Below are positions 7,495 to 14,329 of a stretch of DNA of 64,000 nucleotides, in pieces (positions within the stretch are counted from its first letter, which is position 1; each line of letters begins with the position of its first letter). Below the pieces are notes generated by a model. It was given only the letters and a program-made list of their open reading frames with translations, had not been told where the DNA came from and did no database searches. This DNA comes from Streptomyces sp. NBC_00461 (lineage in GTDB: Bacteria > Actinomycetota > Actinomycetes > Streptomycetales > Streptomycetaceae). The stretch covers positions 806,001 to 870,000 of the forward strand of contig NZ_CP107902.1 of assembly GCF_036013935.1 (NCBI RefSeq). Direction: 5' to 3'. The position numbers and the translations under genes are program-made.

Positions 7495-10332
7495 TCAGCG
7501 GGCGCTGGCGCCCGGCGTGTCGGCTGCCGACTGTCCGTCGTGGAGTGCCGAGAGCGCGGCGGCGAGCTTGCCGCGGCTGGTGATGCCCAGGCGAGGGTAG
7601 ATGCGGTACAGATGGGCTCCGACTGTGCGGTGCGAGATGAACAGGCGCTGGCCGATCTCCCGGTTGCTCAGTCCCTGCGACGCCAGCACCGCGATCTGCA
7701 TCTCCTGAGCCGACAGCCGGTCGCTGGTGTTCGCATGCCGCCGACTGCTCGACTCGCCGGCGGCGCGCAGCTGCTCGCGAGCCATCTCGGCCCAGGGTCG
7801 CGCGCCGACCCGGTCGAACTCGTCGCGGGCGATGCGCAGCGGGTTCCGGGCGTCCACGTTGCGCCGTTGCCGTCGCAGCCAGCGGCCGTGGTGCAGGTGC
7901 AGCCGGGCCCGCGACAGGGCCCAGCCTGCGGGCAACGCGGTCAGCGCCGCGGTGCAGCGCTCCTCCGCCGTGTCGTCCGGCGCCAGCACGGCCTCGGTGT
8001 AGGCCTGGGCCACCACCATCATTTCCGAGGGCAGTCGGGCGGCCAACTCGGGGAGCCCGTCCAGGAGTTCGCGGGCCTGCGGCACGTTGCCCGCGGCCAC
8101 GGCGGCGTCCGCCAGGTCCGGTGCGAGCAGCCAGCGGCCGACCGAATGGTGGTGCGGGTCGGTCGGATCGAAGGCGCGCGCGAGAATGTCGTACGCCTCG
8201 GTCGTGTGGCCGTCGAAGAGCGCGAGCAGGCCCTCGACCTGCTGTGCCATCACGGCGGCGAACGGCATGCCGGGGAACAGCCGGTGGGCACGGAGCTCGC
8301 CGAGCATCTGCGCCGCAGTGTCGGTATCCCCGCGCAGCGCCGCCACCAGGCTCCCCGTCGCCTTCACCCCGAGCCAGACGATCCATTCCCCGGTCTCCTC
8401 GGCCAGGGCGAGTCCTTCGCCGGACTCCTCGCGGGCCCGATCGAGCTGACCGAGGTAGACCCGCGGCCAACTGCCGGCGAGTGACCGGGCGAGCAGTCCG
8501 AGCCTGCCCTGCGACCGCCACGCCGCGGCCGCCAGCGACAGGTACCGAGCGGCGCGGGTGACGTCGCCCAGGACCATCGCGCCGCTGCCGAGAAAGTGCA
8601 TGATCCGGCCGTCCTGGTGGTCCGGCCGGAGGACGTCGAGCCGTGCGATCACCTCGGCGCCGTGCCGGTACGGTTCGGTGTACGCCCGTACCGTCAGGAC
8701 GACGGGAGCGTCCGGATCGGGGTTCCAGCGGTCCAGTTCGGCCGCGGCCAGCGTGCGCACCCGTGCGTCGCCGTCCTGGAAGAAGCACCGGGCGGCGGCC
8801 CGCCACAGCAGGTTCTCGGCGACCCGCACGGCTCCCGCGTCGAACGCGCCGGCCGCCGTGGTCACCATGTCCTCGATACGGCGGTGCGGGTCCTCGGGTT
8901 CGAACGCCGCCTTGTCGGACACGACCATGAGGCGGGCCCGCTCCAGTGGGCCGAGTTCGGTCATGTCGGCCTGGTCCAGCAACAACTGGGTGTGGATCCG
9001 GTCGTTGATCTCGCTGGCCGACTCGACTGCCCGGACCAGGATTTCGGTCCTGCGGCGTGGGTCCTGGACGAGTTCGGCCGCCTGGCGCAGGGCCGGGACG
9101 GCCGACGCCACCTTGCCCCGGGCCAGCGCCGTGTCTGCGAAACGTTCCAGCCGGGCTGCGAGTTCCGCGTCCGGGCCCAGCGATGCGGCAGCCAGGTGGA
9201 GGAGTTGGCGCTCGGGGGTGTCGGCCATGGCCGCGGCGATGACTCGGTGGGCGGCCAGCCGGTCAGCGACTGTGGCGCGGGTGTAGATCGCCGAGCGCAT
9301 CAGCGGATGCCGGAACTCAAGAGCACGGCCGACCAGGACGACCAGGCCCGCGTCGACCGCCTCCTGCACCGCCTCCAAGGAAACCGCCGTGCCCGTCAGA
9401 CGACTCGACACGTCCAGCAGCCGGTTCAGTGGTGCGCTGGGCTCGGCGGCCAGGACCAGTAGGAGCGTGCGGCACTCCGGGCTCGCAGAGTCCGTACGTG
9501 CGGCGAACGCGTCCTCCAGTCGCTGGGTCAGCGGCAGATCGTCCAGCTGCGACGCCATGTCCTGCACCGTCTTGGGCAGCTCGACCAGGGCCAGCGGGTT
9601 GCCCTCGGCGCGTTCCAGGATGAGGGCCCGCATCGGAGCCGACAGGTCCGGTGCACCCGCATCGAGCAGTTCGGCGGCGGCCGACCGGCCGAGCGGCTGC
9701 AGCGGGAGGTCCGGCTGCGCGCTCGGGGCGTAGGAGTCAGGCGTGCGGAGCCGGGAGGCGGCGATGACCAGTACGGGGAGGTCGCGGGTGCGCCGGGCCA
9801 CGAACCTGAGGACGTCCCGGCTCGGCGCATCGATCCACTGCACATCGTCGACGAGCAGGAGGAGGGGCTGCCGGTCGGCCTCGTCGGCGAGCAGTTCGAG
9901 TACGGCGAGCGCGACCCGGTAGACATGGGGCTCGGCCTGTGTGGCGCTGAACGCGTCGACCAGCGCCGTCCGATGCGGCGATGGCAGCTTCCCGATGCCG
10001 TCGGCGGCCGGTTGCAGCAGCAGCTGCAGAGCTGCGAACGGCAGCCACAGCTCGGTCTCCACACCGGCTGCGCTCAACACCTTGAAACCGCCCTCGGTGC
10101 CCTCGTCGCCGACCGTGCGCAGCAGAGCCGACTTGCCGACGCCGGCAGTGCCGTGGATCAACAGCGCACCGCCGTGTCCGTCCGCCGCGTCCGCCAGCAG
10201 CCTGCGCAGGACGCGCAGCTCCTCGTCCCGGCCGATCATCGCGAGGGTGCTGGGTTCGGCCTGAGGAAGGCTCCGGCTGCTGGGCTGAGCATGTGCGGCT
10301 TCCTCCGTGCAGAGTGTCACGTCGCACGGCAT
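7495..10332 (-). CDS. LAL-type LuxR transcriptional regulator 1 (AAA ATPase + HTH)
   Basis: The 945-residue protein has an N-terminal P-loop ATPase: Walker A 'GTAGVGKSAL' near residue 64 and Walker B 'LLLVDDVQWID' near 161. A long helical TPR-like middle follows. A C-terminal LuxR helix-turn-helix ('LSAQEMQIAVLASQGLSNREIG') is at about 870-920. This is the LAL (large ATP-binding LuxR) architecture, used to control secondary metabolism or sugar use. ATG 10332 gives an extra 31 residues before the conserved 'MIGRDEEL'; that Met could be the true start. A palindrome shared with the other two LAL loci lies 42-55 bases upstream. Confidence 0.9.
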   Translation of the reverse strand: MPCDVTLCTEEAAHAQPSSRSLPQAEPSTLAMIGRDEELRVLRRLLADAADGHGGALLIHGTAGVGKSALLRTVGDEGTEGGFKVLSAAGVETELWLPFAALQLLLQPAADGIGKLPSPHRTALVDAFSATQAEPHVYRVALAVLELLADEADRQPLLLLVDDVQWIDAPSRDVLRFVARRTRDLPVLVIAASRLRTPDSYAPSAQPDLPLQPLGRSAAAELLDAGAPDLSAPMRALILERAEGNPLALVELPKTVQDMASQLDDLPLTQRLEDAFAARTDSASPECRTLLLVLAAEPSAPLNRLLDVSSRLTGTAVSLEAVQEAVDAGLVVLVGRALEFRHPLMRSAIYTRATVADRLAAHRVIAAAMADTPERQLLHLAAASLGPDAELAARLERFADTALARGKVASAVPALRQAAELVQDPRRRTEILVRAVESASEINDRIHTQLLLDQADMTELGPLERARLMVVSDKAAFEPEDPHRRIEDMVTTAAGAFDAGAVRVAENLLWRAAARCFFQDGDARVRTLAAAELDRWNPDPDAPVVLTVRAYTEPYRHGAEVIARLDVLRPDHQDGRIMHFLGSGAMVLGDVTRAARYLSLAAAAWRSQGRLGLLARSLAGSWPRVYLGQLDRAREESGEGLALAEETGEWIVWLGVKATGSLVAALRGDTDTAAQMLGELRAHRLFPGMPFAAVMAQQVEGLLALFDGHTTEAYDILARAFDPTDPHHHSVGRWLLAPDLADAAVAAGNVPQARELLDGLPELAARLPSEMMVVAQAYTEAVLAPDDTAEERCTAALTALPAGWALSRARLHLHHGRWLRRQRRNVDARNPLRIARDEFDRVGARPWAEMAREQLRAAGESSSRRHANTSDRLSAQEMQIAVLASQGLSNREIGQRLFISHRTVGAHLYRIYPRLGITSRGKLAAALSALHDGQSAADTPGASAR

Positions 10333-10373
10333 TCTAATCGCGACTCATTACACCCTCGGCGCGACCGCAACAT

Positions 10374-10387
10374 CAGTCAAACGACTC
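10374..10387. promoter_or_regulatory. shared LAL-locus palindrome, copy 1 (CAGTCRAAYGACYC)
   Basis: The sequence CAGTCAAACGACTC contains the inverted repeat AGTC-N4-GACT. It lies just upstream of LAL regulator 1. Near-identical copies occur before the cupin/LAL 2 unit (13738-13751) and LAL 3 (20218-20231). The repeated placement suggests an operator for one or more of these paralogous regulators. Confidence 0.55.
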
Positions 10388-10440
10388 AATCCTCGTCGGT
10401 ACTGCGCCGCCGAGGCGGGGATTCGACGGCGTTGACGCGG

Positions 10441-10478
10441 CAGAACCGGCCGGGCTTGTGCTCCCCGGCCGGGTTCTG
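10441..10478. terminator. strong hairpin between LAL 1 and whiB-like gene
   Basis: CAGAACCGGCCGGG (10441-10454) pairs with CCCGGCCGGGTTCTG (10464-10478) around a nine-base loop, with one bulge. It lies 65 bases beyond the stop of the leftward sugar-permease/whiB transcript, so it probably ends that transcript. No T-run follows, as is usual in streptomycetes. Confidence 0.6.
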
Positions 10479-10542
10479 TCGATGAGGGCGCCGTCGGGAT
10501 CAGCCCGGCGTCAGGAGGAACGCTGGTAGGGGTTCGCCATGT

Positions 10543-10917
10543 TCACGGCGCAACCCATGACGACTCCGGAGGGGCGATCCATGTCCTCGGTTCGACGAGG
10601 AGTTCGGCGGGTTCAGGTGACCGGGTGCGTACGGCCGGCGGCGGCCCCATGCGGAGGAGCGTCTCGCGTGTCTCCTCGGTCAGACCGCCCCAGATCCCGT
10701 GCCGCTCCCGGTGATCGAGCGCGTACTGGCGGCACAGGATTTGCACCGGGCACTGCTCGCAGATCATCAGCGCCCGCCCGACGCTCTCCAGGTCACCCGG
10801 AGGCGGGAAGAAGGTCTCGATGTCGGCGCCTCGGCAGGACGCGGCCGGCCACCAGCCCGCCACCGAACGGACGGGCAGGGCACGGTTGTTCAGTCGGAGG
10901 GTACGCGGCGCCGTCAT
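10543..10917 (-). CDS. WhiB-family iron-sulfur regulator
   Basis: The 124-residue protein has the four WhiB cysteines C28, C53, C56 and C62 ('ASCRG', 'CEQCPVQILC') that bind a 4Fe-4S cluster, followed by the turn motif 'GIWGGLT'. Wbl proteins are redox- or NO-sensitive partners of sigma factors. The C-terminal 35 residues are proline-rich and not conserved. Its ATG overlaps the stop of the sugar-permease gene (ATGA, 10914-10917), so the two are translationally coupled, which is unusual for a wbl gene. It is the last gene of a glk - permease - wbl transcript. Confidence 0.92.
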   Translation of the reverse strand: MTAPRTLRLNNRALPVRSVAGWWPAASCRGADIETFFPPPGDLESVGRALMICEQCPVQILCRQYALDHRERHGIWGGLTEETRETLLRMGPPPAVRTRSPEPAELLVEPRTWIAPPESSWVAP

Positions 10918-12347
10918 CCCATCTCCTCCAGCTTCCTGCCGTTGGTCTCGCGCACCCGGACGGCGACGAAGACGAAGGAGAGCACGGCGAAGCCGGCGTA
11001 GACGGCGTAGGTCGACGACAGATTCCAGTCGGACATACGAGGGAAACTCTCGGTGACGGCCCAGTTGGCGATCCAGTTGGCGGCGGTCGCCACCGACATC
11101 GCGGCGGCCCGGATCCGCAGCGGGAACATCTCGCCGACCATCACCCAGAGCACCACACCCCAGGAGACCGCGAAGAAGAAGACGAAGGCGTGGGCGGCGA
11201 CCAGCGCCACGGTGCCCTGCGTGTCCGGAATGGACAGATCGCTGCCACTCCCCCTCTTGTACGAGAACGCCCAGGCGGCGACCGCCAGCGACACGGCCAT
11301 CCCGGCCGAGCCGGTCAGCGCGAGCGGTTTGCGGCCGACCCGGTCGATCAGAAGCATCGCCACGACGGTTCCCACGATGTTGATGATCGACGTGGACAGA
11401 CTGATCAGCAGGGAGTTGGCCTGGTCGATGCCCACCGACTGCCACAGCAGTGACGAGTAGTAGAAGATGACGTTGATGCCGACGAGCTGCTGGAACACGG
11501 CCAGCCCGATGCCGACCCACACGATCGGCAGCAGCCCGAAGCGGCCGTCGAGCAGATCGCGTACCCGCGGCCTGTGGCCGGTCTTGAGCGCGTGCTGGAT
11601 GTCGGTGATCCGTTCCTCGGCGCCGTCGTAGGTGCCCTGCAGATCGCGCAGTACGGCGAGGGCCTGGACCTCGCGGCCCGTGGCGACGAGGAAGTGCGGC
11701 GACTCCGGGATGCGCAGGGTGAGAAGCAGGTAGGCGAGCGCCGGGACGACGGCGGCCATGAGCATCCACTGCCAGGCGTGCAGGGCACCCAGCATGTTTT
11801 CGCTCCTGCCGTCGGCCCCTTGGGCTATGCCCCAGTTGACGAGTTGGGAGGCGGTGATGCCGAGCACGATGGCCGCCTGCTGGAACGAGGCCAGTCGGCC
11901 GCGGTGGTCGGGCGGTGCGACCTCGGCGATGTAGGTGGGCCCGATCAGCGAGGCGAGGCCGATCGCCATACCGCCGACGACACGCCAGGCTCCCAGGTCC
12001 CAGGCGGAGAAGGGCATGGACGAGCCCAGCGCGCTGATCGCGAAGAGGGCGGCGGCGAGGTGCATCACGCGCGGACGGCCGATGCGGTCGGCGAGACGCC
12101 CGGCGACGGCCGCTCCGAAGGCGGAACCGAGCAGGGCGGAGGCGACGATGGTGCCCGTCTCGCTGGAGGTGACGTCGAATCGGTGCTGGATTCCGGTGAC
12201 GGCACCGTTGATGACGGCGCTGTCGTAGCCGAACAGGAAGCCGCCGATCGACGCTGCCGCAGAGATGTAGGTGATGCGCCTGAGGTCGGGCCGGTGGAGC
12301 GTGGCCCTTGGGCGGGCCTGCCCCCTGGAAGAGGCGTTCGCGGTCAT
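10914..12347 (-). CDS. MFS sugar:proton symporter (glucose-permease type)
   Basis: The 477-residue protein has twelve hydrophobic segments and the sugar-porter signatures: 'GFLFGYDSAVINGAV' in TM1, 'GRLADRIGRPRV' in loop 2-3, 'RIPESPHFL' before the central loop, 'QQLVGINVIFYY' in TM7 and 'DRVGRKPL' in loop 8-9. It resembles the glucose permease GlcP of streptomycetes. ATG 12347 has GGAG upstream. It follows a glucokinase gene on the same strand (154-base gap), so uptake and phosphorylation of glucose or a related hexose are probably coupled. Confidence 0.9.
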   Translation of the reverse strand: MTANASSRGQARPRATLHRPDLRRITYISAAASIGGFLFGYDSAVINGAVTGIQHRFDVTSSETGTIVASALLGSAFGAAVAGRLADRIGRPRVMHLAAALFAISALGSSMPFSAWDLGAWRVVGGMAIGLASLIGPTYIAEVAPPDHRGRLASFQQAAIVLGITASQLVNWGIAQGADGRSENMLGALHAWQWMLMAAVVPALAYLLLTLRIPESPHFLVATGREVQALAVLRDLQGTYDGAEERITDIQHALKTGHRPRVRDLLDGRFGLLPIVWVGIGLAVFQQLVGINVIFYYSSLLWQSVGIDQANSLLISLSTSIINIVGTVVAMLLIDRVGRKPLALTGSAGMAVSLAVAAWAFSYKRGSGSDLSIPDTQGTVALVAAHAFVFFFAVSWGVVLWVMVGEMFPLRIRAAAMSVATAANWIANWAVTESFPRMSDWNLSSTYAVYAGFAVLSFVFVAVRVRETNGRKLEEMG

Positions 12348-12501
12348 GGACAAGGACTCCTTCACAGGACCGGGTGCACGGACGTACGGCGGGGGCTCCC
12401 GGCCGGGCGGGCGTGCCGGTCGTAGGGGACGTGGATCTGGACGACGACCGCGCTGGGGCGCGGGCATCGCTCTTCGTGCCTGTCGGCGAGCGCGCCGCCG
12501 G

Positions 12502-13491
12502 TCAGAGACTGGCTGCCGGGGACGAGAGCAGCTCGTGGACGCGGGCGAGGCCGGCCGCGCCGACGAGGCCGGCGTCCGGTCCGACGGTGGCGGTGCGGAC
12601 CTCGGCGTAGAAACGGTGCTCGCCGCCGCCGAGGGCCCGGCGGTAGGAGATCTCGGCCGGACGCCTGATCAGTTCGCCGGTGTCGCCGAGGCCGCCGCCG
12701 ATGACGAGGACGGACGGGTCGAGGATGGACGCGAGGTCGGCGAGAGCCTGGCCCAGCCAGCGGCCCGACTGCGCGAACACATCGAGGGAGAAGGGGTCGC
12801 CCCTGAGGGCCGCCTTGGTCACGTGGTGCCCCTCAAGGCCGGAGGGGGTGCCGTCGCCCAGCGCGAGTACCACCGCGGCCCGTGCCGGATCGGCGGCCGA
12901 CATCTCGCGGGCGCGACGGGTGTGGGCCGCTCCACTGGCGTACTGCTCCATGCAGCCGTACTGGCCGCAGGGGCACCCGAGCCCGTCGGGGACCGCCCGG
13001 TAGTGGCCGATCTCCCCGGCCATGCCGAAGTGGCCTCGGAAGAGCCGGCTTCTGCTGATGATGCCTCCGCCCAGGCCGGTGCCCGCCATGACCATCAGCA
13101 TGTCGTCGTGCGCGGCACCGGCTCCGTGAATGAACTCGCCCCATGCGGCGGCGTTCGCGTCGTTCTCGACGACGACCGGAAGGCCGGTGGCCTCTTGGAC
13201 GATGTCCCGGATCGCCTTGTCGTGCCATCCCAGGTTGGGCGCGAAGCGCACCGTCGTACGGTCCGCGTCCACGTATCCGGCGGCGCCGACGCCGACCGCC
13301 CGGACGTCGTCCCAGCCCCAGCGGACCCGCTGGACCGCCTCGGCGATCGCCTCGGCGATCCGGTCCGGGTCGTGCGGGGTGGGGATGCGCACTCGGGAGA
13401 CGACCTTCCCGGCGGGGTCGACCGCCCCTGCGGCGATCTTCGTGCCGCCGAGATCGACGCCGACCGTCAGACCGCCGTTCTGTTCGTTCAT
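12502..13491 (-). CDS. glk: ROK-family glucokinase
   Basis: The 329-residue protein has the ATP-phosphate loop 'GVDLGGTKIAAG', the substrate region 'VENDANAAAWGE' with the catalytic Asp, and the ROK zinc motif 'CPCGQYGCMEQYASG'. There is no DNA-binding N-terminus, so it is a kinase and not a ROK repressor. It phosphorylates glucose with ATP. ATG 13491 was chosen because the protein then starts just before 'LTVGVDLGG'. It is the first gene of a unit with the sugar permease and the WhiB-like gene. Confidence 0.92.
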   Translation of the reverse strand: MNEQNGGLTVGVDLGGTKIAAGAVDPAGKVVSRVRIPTPHDPDRIAEAIAEAVQRVRWGWDDVRAVGVGAAGYVDADRTTVRFAPNLGWHDKAIRDIVQEATGLPVVVENDANAAAWGEFIHGAGAAHDDMLMVMAGTGLGGGIISRSRLFRGHFGMAGEIGHYRAVPDGLGCPCGQYGCMEQYASGAAHTRRAREMSAADPARAAVVLALGDGTPSGLEGHHVTKAALRGDPFSLDVFAQSGRWLGQALADLASILDPSVLVIGGGLGDTGELIRRPAEISYRRALGGGEHRFYAEVRTATVGPDAGLVGAAGLARVHELLSSPAASL

Positions 13492-13737
13492 GCGGCACCG
13501 CCCACACCGTCGAACCGACGGGTCGCGTGCCGACGCGTGTGTCCGCCTGACCACCGCGGATCGACGAGAGCGAGAAGCATGGTGTGTTCCTAACGTTGTG
13601 ACGCAGTGTGAATGTGCGGAAGAGCCGGCTCATCACCATCCGGAACCCCGGGCACGGCGGCTTCGGCACTCCAGGGCGACGGTTCGCCGCAGGGCCGGGA
13701 ACCGCTTCAGCTTCCGTGATCCGGCAGCGATTTGCTT

Positions 13738-13751
13738 GAGTCATTCGACTG
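13738..13751. promoter_or_regulatory. shared LAL-locus palindrome, copy 2
   Basis: The sequence GAGTCATTCGACTG is the reverse complement of CAGTCGAATGACTC. It lies in the divergent gap between glk and the cupin/LAL 2 unit, 26 bases before the ECF41-like promoter of the cupin gene. It could act on either direction. Apart from these two sites the 353-base gap holds nothing I recognise. Confidence 0.55.
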
Positions 13752-13776
13752 CGTCCTGAACGTCGTCCGCCCTCGC

Positions 13777-13803
13777 TGTCACACACGCGGACCGTGCCCG
13801 GTC
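13777..13803 (+). promoter_or_regulatory. ECF41-like promoter for the cupin gene
   Basis: TGTCACA (13777-13783), sixteen bases, then GGTC (13800-13803). ECF41 sigma factors are known to use TGTCACA in the -35 and CGTC in the -10 region. Five more elements with the same 16-base spacing occur in this window, one before the sigma gene itself. The cupin start is 42 bases downstream. Confidence 0.65.
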
Positions 13804-13844
13804 TTTTCCTGTGAAGCACATCGGATCGACGGAGGGATGACACG

Positions 13845-14276
13845 GTGTTGGAGATGGGATCAATGGGCGGGCACGGGGACCCGGAGGGCACCGGCCCCAG
13901 GATGCTGGCGGACGTCATGCCGCCCTTCGTGCCGGAAGGCGCTTCGGCGATGACCGTGCTGGTCGAGTGGCCTCCGGGACACCCCGGTACGCCACCGCAC
14001 CGGCACTCGGGGCCGTGTTTCGGCTACGTCACCGAAGGCGCCGTCCGGTGGGAACTCGAAGGCGAGCCCGAGCGTGTGATCAAGGCCGGTGAGACGTTCT
14101 GGGAGCCGGGCGGTGAGGTCATCCACTACCAGAACGGAAACGCGCTGTCGGACACCCCGGCCAAGTACGTCGTCGTCATGATGTGCGCGCCCGGCGAGCC
14201 GATGCTCACGCTGGTCGACGACGAGGAGCTGGAGAAGCGGGCCCACCTGCGCGCCCCGCGGCCTTCCTCCGACTGA
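13845..14276 (+). CDS. cupin-domain protein
   Basis: The 143-residue protein is a single small beta-barrel. The first cupin motif is seen in 'GTPPHRHSGPCFGYVTEGAVRWELEG' and the second in 'PGGEVIHYQNGN'. Metal-ligand His residues H52 and H54 are present. Enzymes and binding proteins share this fold, so the substrate is unknown. GTG 13845 has GGAGGG eight bases upstream. It is the first gene after the ECF41-like promoter and is followed after 53 bases by LAL regulator 2, so the two are probably cotranscribed. Confidence 0.82.
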   Translation: MLEMGSMGGHGDPEGTGPRMLADVMPPFVPEGASAMTVLVEWPPGHPGTPPHRHSGPCFGYVTEGAVRWELEGEPERVIKAGETFWEPGGEVIHYQNGNALSDTPAKYVVVMMCAPGEPMLTLVDDEELEKRAHLRAPRPSSD

Positions 14277-14329
14277 ACCACGGCCCGGAGACGGGGAGTT
14301 CGTCACGTCAGTTCTCGAAGGGGGCCACT

